Shown: positions 48,229-56,755 of the stretch, piece by piece
Layout of the letters: the number at the start of each line of letters is the position of its first letter
Position numbering within the stretch: the first letter of the stretch is position 1
Assembly: GCA_902524245.1 (NCBI GenBank)
Contig: CABZCN010000001.1
Span: 124,001 to 188,000, forward strand
Direction: 5' to 3'
Source: an uncultured Alphaproteobacteria bacterium
Lineage (GTDB): Bacteria > Pseudomonadota > Alphaproteobacteria > HIMB59
Length of the DNA stretch: 64,000 nt
Translations under genes and position numbers: made by a program
Notes under the pieces: model-generated
What the model was told of the DNA's origin: nothing
What the model saw: only the letters and a program-made list of their open reading frames with translations
The model's database searches: none

Positions 48229-48691
48229 ACAAACTAGTATTTTATTTCTTGTTTTCTTTTTTTCGCTAGTAGCTATGTCTTTTGCTTTAATATTACAATA
48301 TGCATATGGTCATAGCCCATGTAAATTGTGTGTATATCAACGAGTTCCATATTATTCAATTTTGATATTGGGTGTATTTTATTTTTTAATGAAGAGATAT
48401 ATCAATTTAATTTATATCTTACTAACTATCTTGCTTCTTCTTGAATTAGGAATTTCCGGTTATCATTCTCTAACAACATTTGGGATAATTGAGTACACCG
48501 GATGTGAAGCTGCCACGCTTCCAAATGATATTACAAAATTAAAAGAAGAATTAATGTCTAATACATTAATTACCACATGCTCCGATGCAAACTTACCTTA
48601 CTTTGGTATTCCATTATCAGTTTATAACTTCTTGTTTTCAATGACTTTTCTGATATTAATTATTTTCAATGCCTACAAAAAAGAAAAATAA
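48221..48691 (+). CDS. dsbB: Disulfide bond formation protein DsbB
   Basis: Four-helix membrane protein of 156 residues that reoxidises DsbA and passes electrons to ubiquinone. The first cysteine pair is CKLC in HSPCKLCVYQRVPYY. The second pair is more widely spaced, in TGCEAATLPND and TTCSDANLPYFG. Its partner may be the DsbA-like protein at 8789. It overlaps coq7 by 23 bases. Confidence 0.9.
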   Translation: MIKQTSILFLVFFFSLVAMSFALILQYAYGHSPCKLCVYQRVPYYSILILGVFYFLMKRYINLIYILLTILLLLELGISGYHSLTTFGIIEYTGCEAATLPNDITKLKEELMSNTLITTCSDANLPYFGIPLSVYNFLFSMTFLILIIFNAYKKEK

Positions 48692-49226
48692 ATCACTGAG
48701 TGGTGAAGAAAAAAAATTAATTGAAGAAATTATCAGAGTTGATCATGCAGGTGAGCATGGAGCTACACAAATATATCGTGGACAATTAGCTATTTTTAAA
48801 GAAAACACAGAATTTGGTAAAGAAATTAAAGAAATGGCTGACCAAGAGGAAATCCATAAATCCACTTTTGATGAGTACATAGTAAAAGAGAATGTAAAAC
48901 CAACCGCTTTATTTCCATTTTGGAATTTAGCAGGTTATGCCCTTGGATTAGGCACTGCATTAATGGGGAAAAAAGCTGCAATGGCATGCACCGTTGCTGT
49001 TGAAGAAGTTATTGGTCAACATTATGAGGAACAAGCCAAGGAACTATCTAAAAGAAAATTAAAACCAGATTTATTGAAGACTGTAAAAAAGTTTAGAGAA
49101 GATGAGCTAGAACATCATGATACAGGCGTTGAACACCAGGCAGAAATGACAACTGGATATGTTCTTTTGTCTAAAACAATAAAACAGCTATGCTATACTG
49201 CGATAAAAATAACTAAAAAATATTAA
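48669..49226 (+). CDS. coq7: Demethoxyubiquinone hydroxylase (Coq7)
   Basis: Di-iron monooxygenase for a late ubiquinone step. The 185-residue protein has the carboxylate/histidine ligands in RVDHAGEHGATQIYRGQ, ADQEEIHKS, AVEEVIGQHYEEQ and REDELEHHDTG, a duplicated E-x-x-H pattern typical of Coq7. This alphaproteobacterial form matches the mitochondrial enzyme. It complements ubiA at 26035. Confidence 0.95.
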   Translation: MPTKKKNKSLSGEEKKLIEEIIRVDHAGEHGATQIYRGQLAIFKENTEFGKEIKEMADQEEIHKSTFDEYIVKENVKPTALFPFWNLAGYALGLGTALMGKKAAMACTVAVEEVIGQHYEEQAKELSKRKLKPDLLKTVKKFREDELEHHDTGVEHQAEMTTGYVLLSKTIKQLCYTAIKITKKY

Positions 49227-49783
49227 TCCTTCTCTAAGACACTATCCCAATATAAATAATCTCTCCAACTCGAGTGAAGATAATCAGAGGGGAAATTTTT
49301 ACTTTTTAATCTCAAAGAATATTGAGAAGGTTCTTTAGGTTTTCTAAGCAATTTAAAACCAACTTGACTTAAATCCCTACTTCCTTTGGTCCAATTACAT
49401 TTTGAACATGCAGTCACAACGTTCTCCCAATTTGTCAATCCTCCTTTTGAACGAGGTATCAAATGATCGAAAGTTAATTCTTTTGTTGAAAATTTATCAT
49501 TGCAATATTGACACGTGAAATCATCTCTCAAAAAAACATTAAATCTTGTAAATGCAGGTTTATGACTATGTGGTATGTAATCTTTGAGTGCGATAATGCT
49601 AGGGAGTTTTATTTCAAATGATGGGGATGAAACCTTTTGATCATATTCTTCAACTATATTAACTCTATCAAGAAAAACTGCTTTTACCGTATCTTTCCAA
49701 CTCCATATGGATAAGGGGAAATAGCTAAGAGGCCGGTAGTCTGCATTTAATACTAACGATGGACAATGATTCGAGTTAATCAT
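49223..49783 (-). CDS. HNH endonuclease domain protein
   Basis: A 186-residue protein with a zinc-ribbon HNH domain: CQYCNDKF, then LTFDHLIPRSKGG (the DH of the motif), NWENVVTACSKCN (the N, with the second cysteine pair). The N-terminal half (SLVLNADYRPLSYFPL) is conserved in this family. It is widespread in alphaproteobacteria as a lone gene; its biological role is not known. No phage or restriction genes are near. The 3' end overlaps coq7 by 4 bp. Confidence 0.9.
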   Translation of the reverse strand: MINSNHCPSLVLNADYRPLSYFPLSIWSWKDTVKAVFLDRVNIVEEYDQKVSSPSFEIKLPSIIALKDYIPHSHKPAFTRFNVFLRDDFTCQYCNDKFSTKELTFDHLIPRSKGGLTNWENVVTACSKCNWTKGSRDLSQVGFKLLRKPKEPSQYSLRLKSKNFPSDYLHSSWRDYLYWDSVLEKD

Positions 49784-49828
49784 GATTCAATAATAACATA
49801 TCCAAAAAAGAGTATGTTTAATAGTTTA

Positions 49829-50431
49829 TTAATTCCAGTGTTCATACAGCATGTTAATCTCATCTAAAGCAATTGGGCTAATTGAATGTGCACAGTTTTC
49901 ATCTAAAACTAGTTTACTAGAAAATTTTTTTGATTCCAAAAACGAATTTGTCTCAATTGCCCTATTAAATGGTACGACATCATCCATTTTTCCATGAAAA
50001 ATTAAAAAACTAGATTTGATTTCAGATATTTTTAAATCATTTAAAATCTCTTTTGGCAATGATCCTGATAATGAAATGACACTGTGAAAATTTAAATTTT
50101 TTTGTAGAGCGTAATATGTCGCCAACATAGAGCCTTGAGAGAAACCAATGATAGAAATCTGAGTTTCATCAACTGCGTGTTCATGAATTATTTTTTCAAT
50201 TATTTTTTCAAGATGAAAGAAGGCTGATTTTAGGCCTTCTTTTAATTCTTCAATTGATCTTTCTTTCAATGGAAACCACTGATACCCAAAATAATTGAAT
50301 TCACAGGGCTCAGGGGCATTAGGAGATATAAACTCAGTTTCTTCTTTTTCCAAAGAAATATAATCTTTTAAGGATATTAGGTCATTTCCATTAGACCCAT
50401 AACCATGCAAAAATAATACAATTTTCTTCAT
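49829..50431 (-). CDS. Carboxylesterase/phospholipase, YpfH-type alpha/beta hydrolase
   Basis: A 200-residue alpha/beta hydrolase with the nucleophile in IIGFSQGSMLATYY (Ser about 112), the oxyanion segment LFLHGYGSNG at the N-terminus, FHGKMDDVVPF (Asp) and a late histidine in NCAHSI. The family includes YpfH and human acyl-protein thioesterase. The natural substrate is unknown. The ATG at 50431 is preferred to one a codon upstream. Confidence 0.85.
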   Translation of the reverse strand: MKKIVLFLHGYGSNGNDLISLKDYISLEKEETEFISPNAPEPCEFNYFGYQWFPLKERSIEELKEGLKSAFFHLEKIIEKIIHEHAVDETQISIIGFSQGSMLATYYALQKNLNFHSVISLSGSLPKEILNDLKISEIKSSFLIFHGKMDDVVPFNRAIETNSFLESKKFSSKLVLDENCAHSISPIALDEINMLYEHWN

Positions 50432-50488
50432 CAATTCTTCTTAAATTTAATAATTAGACATTTATAGATAATTTGATAACTATTTACC

Positions 50489-50689
50489 ATGTTTTCATCT
50501 ACTGTATTACCTTTTGTTTTAGTTGTATCCATGGTTTTAGCTCTTCTCATGGTTGTAATTGGTGTAATAGCTATGGCTAAAAATGGAAGTTTTAATAAAA
50601 AACACAGTAACAAACTTATGCGAATGAGAGTATTGTTTCAAGGTATTGCTGTTTTAGTATTCGCTGCGATAATATATTTATCAAGATAA
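50489..50689 (+). CDS. HIG1-domain twin-helix membrane protein
   Basis: A 66-residue protein with two helices (about 7-30 and 47-64) and a basic loop. NKLMRMRVLFQGIAVLVFA matches the (Q/I)x3(R/H)xRxx3Q signature of HIG1 proteins. In mitochondria HIG1 proteins associate with cytochrome oxidase and supercomplexes, so a link to the cox operon in this window is plausible. Confidence 0.85.
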   Translation: MFSSTVLPFVLVVSMVLALLMVVIGVIAMAKNGSFNKKHSNKLMRMRVLFQGIAVLVFAAIIYLSR

Positions 50690-50705
50690 TTTAATTACTA
50701 AAATC

Positions 50706-52097
50706 ATGAATAAGAAAAGTAAAATACTATCAACCACAATTAATAAAAGCACTTCCAGTTTAATGGATGATTTTAATAGCTCAATTGATATTGATAAAAG
50801 ATTAATTGAAGAGGATATTGCTGTTACAAGCGCACATGTAAAAGCTTTAGTAAAACTAAAAGTTATTTCAAAAAAAGAATCTCTTACTATTCAAAAAGGA
50901 TTAAATTCAATATTGAATGATAATAAAAAAGGTAGACTAAAATTTTCAAAAAAAAATGAGGATATTCACATGAATGTAGAGTCTTTCCTCAATAAAAAAA
51001 TAGGTAATGTAGCTAATAAGATACATACTGGAAGGTCTCGTAATGATCAGGTAGCAACTGATACTAGATTATGGACAATTAAAGCCTCCAAAAATTTACA
51101 AGAAGCAATCAAGAATTTAATGAAGTCTATTTTAAATAAAGCTCGTGGAAATGAAAAAACTATTATTCCTGGATTTACTCATTTGCAAGTGGCACAACCT
51201 GTATCTTTGGCTCATCACTTAATTGCATATTTAGAGATGTTTAAAAGAGACTTAAATTATTTTGATTTTTGTATTAATAACAGCGATGAAAATGTATTAG
51301 GCAGTGCTGCTTTAGCAGGTAGTAATTATAACTTAGATATAGGTTTACTAAATAAAAGTTTACATTTTTCAAAATCTAAAAATAATTCTATGGATGGTGT
51401 AAGTGATCGTGATTTTTGCATGTATTTTCTACATGCTAGTTCTTTAACTGCGACGCATTTAAGTAAATTATCATCTGAGCTAATTGTATGGTCAAGTAAT
51501 TTCATGAAGTTATTTAATATAAGTAGTGAATATTCTACAGGTAGTTCCATAATGCCTCAAAAAAGAAATCCCGACTCATTAGAACTTGTAAGATCAAAAA
51601 CGAATAGCATTAGAATTAAGTCAATAGAACTCTCAAATATCGTTTCAAACCTTCCTTTAACTTATTTTAAAGATTTTCAGGAGGATAAAAGGATAATATT
51701 TGATTGTTATGATGAGTTAATAAGCTGTATTAAAATTATGGAAGAAGTTATAAAAAAATCTAATTTTGAAAAATCTATTGGGAGAGATTTATGCAATAAT
51801 TATTTTGCTACAGCTACAGATTTAGCAGACTATCTAGTTATAGAAAAGAAAATACCATTCAGAGACTCTTACAAAATTATTGCTGATATAGTAAATTATG
51901 CTCAGAAAAAAAATAAAAATCTCTCACAAATAAAAATTGATGAATACCAAAAATTTCAAAAGTCAATTGATAAAAATATTTATAAATACGTTGATATAAA
52001 TAACAGTCTATCAAGAAAAAAAACACCAATGAGCTCTAATCCAAAAGATGTTTCTAGAGTGATTAAAAAATATATTAAATTTCTTAGAGTAAGATGA
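50706..52097 (+). CDS. argH: Argininosuccinate lyase
   Basis: Last step of arginine synthesis. The 463-residue fumarase-superfamily enzyme has the signature GSSIMPQKRNPD (about 282), HTGRSRNDQVATD, and THLQVAQPVSLAHHL. Length is normal. Starting with it, argH-lptM-lysA forms a tight operon, with the argH stop overlapped by the next ATG (ATGA). Confidence 0.96.
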   Translation: MNKKSKILSTTINKSTSSLMDDFNSSIDIDKRLIEEDIAVTSAHVKALVKLKVISKKESLTIQKGLNSILNDNKKGRLKFSKKNEDIHMNVESFLNKKIGNVANKIHTGRSRNDQVATDTRLWTIKASKNLQEAIKNLMKSILNKARGNEKTIIPGFTHLQVAQPVSLAHHLIAYLEMFKRDLNYFDFCINNSDENVLGSAALAGSNYNLDIGLLNKSLHFSKSKNNSMDGVSDRDFCMYFLHASSLTATHLSKLSSELIVWSSNFMKLFNISSEYSTGSSIMPQKRNPDSLELVRSKTNSIRIKSIELSNIVSNLPLTYFKDFQEDKRIIFDCYDELISCIKIMEEVIKKSNFEKSIGRDLCNNYFATATDLADYLVIEKKIPFRDSYKIIADIVNYAQKKNKNLSQIKIDEYQKFQKSIDKNIYKYVDINNSLSRKKTPMSSNPKDVSRVIKKYIKFLRVR

Positions 52098-52243
52098 TCA
52101 AGTTTTTATTAATAATATTGTTACCCATATTTATCATTGGCTGTGGAAACCAAAAACCCAATAAATTACCAGAGGGTGTTGTAGATAAATCTCAATATCC
52201 ATTTCCTCCTAATGATGACTATGATTACCCTGAGAGCGAATAA
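52094..52243 (+). CDS. lptM: LptM-like small lipoprotein
   Basis: A 49-residue open frame filling the argH-lysA gap. It starts in the argH stop (ATGA) and its stop overlaps the lysA ATG (TAATG). It has a hydrophobic signal (FLLIILLPIFI) and a lipobox ending IIGC (Cys about 17), then KPNKLPEG and a tyrosine-rich acidic tail. Small lipoproteins upstream of lysA in proteobacteria belong to the LptM (YifL) family, which aids maturation of the LptD translocon. The assignment rests on gene position and the lipobox. Confidence 0.72.
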   Translation: MIKFLLIILLPIFIIGCGNQKPNKLPEGVVDKSQYPFPPNDDYDYPESE

Positions 52244-53430
52244 TGCTGGATAAAATATTAAAAGAGTTTTCTAGTCCTTTTTATCTTTATGATGAGGAAA
52301 AAATTAAAGATAAAATAAATTTTCTAAATAATTTAGAATTAGAATTTCCTAGAAAATTTAATTTTGCCGTCAAAGCTAATCCTAACCTTGCAATTTTAAA
52401 CCTTATTCATCGTTGTGGTTTTGGTGCTGAAGTTGTCTCTGCTGGTGAACTATTTAAATCATTGAAAGCCGGGTTTGAACCTGAAAATATTATATTTGAT
52501 GGGCCAGGAAAAACTGATTTCGATTTAAAGTACGCAATCACGCAGAAAGTTCACTCTATAAATATTGAAAATATTGAGGAAGTTAAATTTATTAATGATT
52601 ACTCTTTAAGTAAGGGGCTAAAAACAAATATTGGTATCAGAATAAACCCTGATATTGATGGTTCGACCATGGATAAGATTACTACTGGTTTATCAGGAGG
52701 TAAGTTCGGTATTTCAATTGATCAAATTGATTTTGATACAATCTCTAATTTAGAGGGGGTAAACTTAAAAACACTTTCTGTTCATATAGGAAGTCAAATA
52801 AGTGATTATCAGAAGTTACTTGGTTCATATGAAAATCTAATCAAAATTGCAGATGAGCAAAATCTTAAAAATAATATAAATATTGATACTTTAGATTTTG
52901 GTGGAGGATTTGCTGTCCTTGATCACTCAGATAAAGAAATCAATTTTGACAGTTGGAAAAATAATTGTAACAAAATACTTAGTGGTAAAAATTATAATAT
53001 TATTTTTGAACCTGGAAGATTTATAGTAGCTGATAGCTGTGAACTTATCAGTAAAGTTTTATATTTAAAAAATAGTGGCAATAAGAAAATTGCTATTATT
53101 GACTGTTCATTTTCTGAATACATTCGTCCAGCTTTGTATGACATAAAGCCTCCAATAAAAGTTTCAAACAACTCAAAGGATGTTGAAATTTATGATATCG
53201 CAGGTGGAATTTGTGAGACTACTGATTATTTTGTAAAAGATATTGAGCTCCCCAAGATAAAAGTTGGAGATAATATAGTATTTATGAATGTTGGTGCTTA
53301 CGGATCCTCTATGTCCTCAACTTATAATAGTCGACCTCGACCTCTAGAGGTATTATTTAACAAAGATGAGTATCGTGTAATCCGATCTCGTGATACATTA
53401 GAAGATCTATGTAAAAATGAGATCATGTAA
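52243..53430 (+). CDS. lysA: Diaminopimelate decarboxylase
   Basis: PLP enzyme making lysine from meso-diaminopimelate. The 395-residue protein has the PLP lysine in FNFAVKANPNLAIL (Lys about 45), GFGAEVVSAGEL, LSVHIGSQI, FGGGFAVL, FEPGRFIVADSC, and CETTDYF. The fold-type III length is normal. Confidence 0.95.
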   Translation: MLDKILKEFSSPFYLYDEEKIKDKINFLNNLELEFPRKFNFAVKANPNLAILNLIHRCGFGAEVVSAGELFKSLKAGFEPENIIFDGPGKTDFDLKYAITQKVHSINIENIEEVKFINDYSLSKGLKTNIGIRINPDIDGSTMDKITTGLSGGKFGISIDQIDFDTISNLEGVNLKTLSVHIGSQISDYQKLLGSYENLIKIADEQNLKNNINIDTLDFGGGFAVLDHSDKEINFDSWKNNCNKILSGKNYNIIFEPGRFIVADSCELISKVLYLKNSGNKKIAIIDCSFSEYIRPALYDIKPPIKVSNNSKDVEIYDIAGGICETTDYFVKDIELPKIKVGDNIVFMNVGAYGSSMSSTYNSRPRPLEVLFNKDEYRVIRSRDTLEDLCKNEIM

Positions 53431-53996
53431 TGATAATATTTTTAAAGCGTGTAAATATTATAATCGCCTTAATTTTATTATTTTTAACTCTTGGTTTAAT
53501 TAAATTTAAAAATAACTTATCTCATGATCCTGTAAGTAACTTTAATGTTGACGCGATTGTTGTATTAACAGGGGGAAAAGGAGAGAGAATAATTGAGGGT
53601 TATAAACAAATAGAAAAATCTAATCAAAATAAGTTGTTTATTTCTGGTGTCGATAATACCTTTAATTCAGAAGTTGTATTAGTTAATATTCTTAACTTTG
53701 ATCAAAACATTGTTGAATGTTGTATTGAGGTTGGATATTTATCAAAAAATACATATGAAAATGCTTTAGAAACAAGATATTGGGCCTTAGAAAAAAAAAT
53801 AAAATCGATTTTATTAATTACTTCAGATTTACATATGCAACGTGCAGAATTTTTATTTAATAAACTATCAGGTTTGAGAGTAACTCCTTATTCTGTAAGC
53901 AATAATGACATAGTCATTCCTTTTGAAAAATTGGTAGAGGAGTACATTAAGTTAATTGTCTCAAAATTAGTTTTTATAAAAAAATATGAAATTTAG
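53430..53996 (+). CDS. YdcF-family (DUF218) membrane-anchored protein
   Basis: A 188-residue protein with an N-terminal membrane helix (about 5-22) and a DUF218 domain: AIVVLTGGKGERI, SKNTYENA, LLITSDLHMQRAEFLF. Relatives such as SanA and ElyC act in envelope homeostasis; the catalytic function is not known. It overlaps lysA by one base and plsC by 11. Confidence 0.87.
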   Translation: MIIFLKRVNIIIALILLFLTLGLIKFKNNLSHDPVSNFNVDAIVVLTGGKGERIIEGYKQIEKSNQNKLFISGVDNTFNSEVVLVNILNFDQNIVECCIEVGYLSKNTYENALETRYWALEKKIKSILLITSDLHMQRAEFLFNKLSGLRVTPYSVSNNDIVIPFEKLVEEYIKLIVSKLVFIKKYEI

Positions 53997-54657
53997 TTTT
54001 TTAATAACATTTTATTTTACAACAGCTGTTGTATTAATTATTTCTTTATTAGGCCTTCCCTTCAAATATACAAAATTTAGATTTTTTGTTCTTTTCTTTA
54101 CAAGGAACATGACAGTAATTTTAAAATTGTTTGGAATTAATATAGAAGTAATTAATTCTGATTTTGCTCACAAAAAGGGTTATCTCTATGCAAGTAAACA
54201 TCAGTCAATGTTTGAAACAATATACTTTAATGAACTCTTTTATAATCCTGCATATATTTTAAAAAAAGAATTATTGAATATTCCATTATTTGGGACCTAT
54301 CTTAAAAAATTGGGAATGATTGCTATTGATAGAAAGCAAGGAATCCATAGTCTTCGTTACGTAAATCAGCAAACAGCTGAATATTTAGATCATAGACCTG
54401 TAATAATTTTTCCCGAAGGAACCAGAACAACCTTTAAGGATCAACCTGATTTAAAACCTGGAATTTATTCTATGTACAAGTCTTTGAACAAGCCAGTTGT
54501 ACCTATTGCTTTAAATTCTGGAAAATTTTGGCCTAAAAATAATCAGGTTCATAAAGGCTCCATAACAGTAGAGTTTAAAGAACCGATACCTCCAGGGTTA
54601 AGCAAGCAAGAATTTTTAAATAAACTCAAAATGGAGATAAATAGCCTTAATCATTAG
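53986..54657 (+). CDS. plsC: 1-acyl-sn-glycerol-3-phosphate acyltransferase
   Basis: Makes phosphatidic acid. The 223-residue protein has N-terminal membrane helices, the catalytic block ASKHQSMFET (H-x4-D type, here with E), KKELLNIPLFG, and the substrate motif FPEGTRTTF. The usual H-x4-D box reads HQSMFE, an accepted variation in this family. It converges on tyrA with an 11-bp overlap. Confidence 0.9.
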   Translation: MKFSFLITFYFTTAVVLIISLLGLPFKYTKFRFFVLFFTRNMTVILKLFGINIEVINSDFAHKKGYLYASKHQSMFETIYFNELFYNPAYILKKELLNIPLFGTYLKKLGMIAIDRKQGIHSLRYVNQQTAEYLDHRPVIIFPEGTRTTFKDQPDLKPGIYSMYKSLNKPVVPIALNSGKFWPKNNQVHKGSITVEFKEPIPPGLSKQEFLNKLKMEINSLNH

Positions 54658-55543
54658 GAATAAACTTTCCTGCCTGTCTTGCTTTAACAATTCTATCTCT
54701 TACGTTTTTGGTCTTCTTTAATTTTGTTAATAAATTCTTAGAATTTCCCTGATTAAGGGTTTTAGAAAATTTTTTTAATTCACTTATGAAATTATTAGTT
54801 AATTTTTTAATTTGAGAATTATTTGCTAAAAATATATCCCTCCACATTTCTGGATCACTTCCTGCTACTCTAGTAAAGTCTCTAAATCCACCAGCAGAAA
54901 ATTTTACAAGCTTTGAATTAAGTGAAGATTCTTTTTTCATTGCCGTCAAAACTAATGAATAGGAAATTAAATGAGGCAAATGTGAAGTCAAGCTAAGCAC
55001 TTTATCATGTTCTTTTGCAGACATAATTTCTATTTTCATATTTAGTGACTTCCAAAACCTAACTATCTTATTGATGTTTGTCTTGGAAGATTTTTTTAAA
55101 GGACAAATAATATTATATCTATTTGTAAATAGTCCATCAAATCCATTCTCCAGTCCAGCTTTTTCAATACCCGCTATTGGGTGTGAGGGAATAAAATTAA
55201 ATTTATATTTTTTTTGATTATATAATTTTTCTATATTTACTTTTGTTGAGCCCACATCTGTAACAATTGCTTTATCTAAATTAATGTTGCTAAGTTTTTT
55301 GAATATAGATTGATACTGGAGCATAGGCACACAAATAATTATGAGATCAATATTTAAATTGTTGATTTCTTGAAGTGATTTCAAAACTTTTACATTGTTT
55401 AATTTTGATTTATTAATTCTAATTTTGAGGTTATTGGATTTATCAAAGGCAAAAATATTTACATTTTTGTATTTTTTAATTACTGATCTTGCTATTGATG
55501 ATCCAATCATTCCAAAACCAATTATGAGAATATTTTTAAACAT
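54647..55543 (-). CDS. tyrA: Prephenate/cyclohexadienyl dehydrogenase
   Basis: Tyrosine pathway enzyme of 298 residues. The NAD-binding loop is IIGFGMIGSSIARSV at the N-terminus, then DVGSTKVNI, SHPIAGIEKAG, and SHLPHLISYSL (His) and FRDFTRVAGSDPEMWRDIF. It lies 3' of hisC with an 8-base overlap, as in many alphaproteobacteria. Prephenate versus arogenate use cannot be told apart here. Confidence 0.93.
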   Translation of the reverse strand: MFKNILIIGFGMIGSSIARSVIKKYKNVNIFAFDKSNNLKIRINKSKLNNVKVLKSLQEINNLNIDLIIICVPMLQYQSIFKKLSNINLDKAIVTDVGSTKVNIEKLYNQKKYKFNFIPSHPIAGIEKAGLENGFDGLFTNRYNIICPLKKSSKTNINKIVRFWKSLNMKIEIMSAKEHDKVLSLTSHLPHLISYSLVLTAMKKESSLNSKLVKFSAGGFRDFTRVAGSDPEMWRDIFLANNSQIKKLTNNFISELKKFSKTLNQGNSKNLLTKLKKTKNVRDRIVKARQAGKFIPND

Positions 55544-56591
55544 TAAATTTATTGGCTGTTTTTACTGCCTTTTTCATGTCACTTTTTGTTCCAATGGTCA
55601 TCCTAACAAAATTATGTAATCCATATGATGACAATGATCTGACTGTAATTTTATTGGAGTGTAAAAAATCAACAAATTTTTGAGTTATTGATGAACTTTT
55701 AAACTTTAAAAGGATAAAATTGGCCTGAGTATCAATAGTTTCAAATAATTTGTTATTTAGACCTCTACAAGTAAGAGATTTGTTTACAGAATTATTTTTT
55801 ACAGAGTCATTAATCCATTTTTTATTTTTCAAAGACTCTTGGGCTGCAATGCATGACAATCTAGATACATTAAAAGGCTTTTTATATTGATAGAGTTGAG
55901 AAATAAGCTTTGAATTAGCGTATCCCCAACCTACTCTTAAGCCGCCTAGAGCAAATATTTTTGAAAAAGACCTTGTTATAATCAAATTAGAATATTTTTT
56001 AACTAATTGCATTCCATCTTCATATTTTTTATCTCTAATATATTCACAGTATGCTGAGTCTAATACAACAATTGTTTTTTTACTTAATTTATTTAAAAAT
56101 TTAATTAATTCATTTTTGTAAAAAATAGACCCTGTAGGATTATTGGGGTTAGCTAAAAAAACAATTTTTGTTTTTGAGCTGATCATTTTACTTAAATTTT
56201 CTAATTTAAATTGAAACTCTTTATCATCATATTTTTTTACTTTGCATCTAAAGTGTTTTGCATAGATTGAATACATAGCAAAAGCATATTTAGTAAAAAC
56301 GACTTCATCATTGGGTTTTGAAAAAGTAGCATATATCATTTGGAGAACTTCATCTGAGCCTGCACCTAATATAATTTGTTTATTATTTATTTTATAAGTT
56401 TTAGCAATTTGATTAATTAAACTCTCTCCATCAAGCTCAGGATAGATATTTGAAAATTTAATATTTTTTTTTATTAATGACTTTACAGATTTAGCTGGGC
56501 CATAGTTGTTCTCATTTGATGAAAGCCTTACATACCCTTTAAATACTTCTGCTCCACCCTTATAGATATTTTTTGGTTGGCTATTTTTCAT
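55536..56591 (-). CDS. hisC: Histidinol-phosphate aminotransferase
   Basis: Class II PLP aminotransferase of 351 residues. SSNENNYGP at the N-terminus, the cofactor lysine in ITRSFSKIFALGGLRVGWG (Lys about 213), GAGSDEVLQMI, and ANPNNPTG are visible. It can work on both histidinol-phosphate and aromatic amino acids; the link to tyrA suggests an aromatic role too. It faces metX across a 164-base gap that holds the riboswitch-like leader. Confidence 0.92.
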   Translation of the reverse strand: MKNSQPKNIYKGGAEVFKGYVRLSSNENNYGPAKSVKSLIKKNIKFSNIYPELDGESLINQIAKTYKINNKQIILGAGSDEVLQMIYATFSKPNDEVVFTKYAFAMYSIYAKHFRCKVKKYDDKEFQFKLENLSKMISSKTKIVFLANPNNPTGSIFYKNELIKFLNKLSKKTIVVLDSAYCEYIRDKKYEDGMQLVKKYSNLIITRSFSKIFALGGLRVGWGYANSKLISQLYQYKKPFNVSRLSCIAAQESLKNKKWINDSVKNNSVNKSLTCRGLNNKLFETIDTQANFILLKFKSSSITQKFVDFLHSNKITVRSLSSYGLHNFVRMTIGTKSDMKKAVKTANKFNV

Positions 56592-56673
56592 AATTTTTTG
56601 ATAATAAATAAACTATATAAAGAAAATATCATCATTTTATATTGAAAATTAATCCAAAAAGCCTTAAATTCCA

Positions 56674-56730
56674 GTTTCACCGATTTGATAGCAGCTTGCG
56701 GGTGTAAAACAGCTAAAGCGTATCTCCCGC
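56674..56730 (+). promoter_or_regulatory. Candidate SAM-II/SAM-V-type riboswitch upstream of metX
   Basis: In the 5' leader of metX, CACC (56678-56681) can pair with GGTG (56701-56704), enclosing a loop with GATTTG. The 3' side has AGCTAAAGCG (56711-56720), like the conserved AGCTAAA block of SAM-II. GCTT (56694-56697) can pair with AAGC (56716-56719) as a pseudoknot. A competing hairpin, GCGGG (56698-56702) with CCCGC (56726-56730), shares the same bases as the first stem. A methionine gene downstream supports a SAM sensor. The class is a guess from memory of motifs. Confidence 0.6.
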
Positions 56731-56755
56731 AGTTATCTTTCGAACAGGTTTAAAA

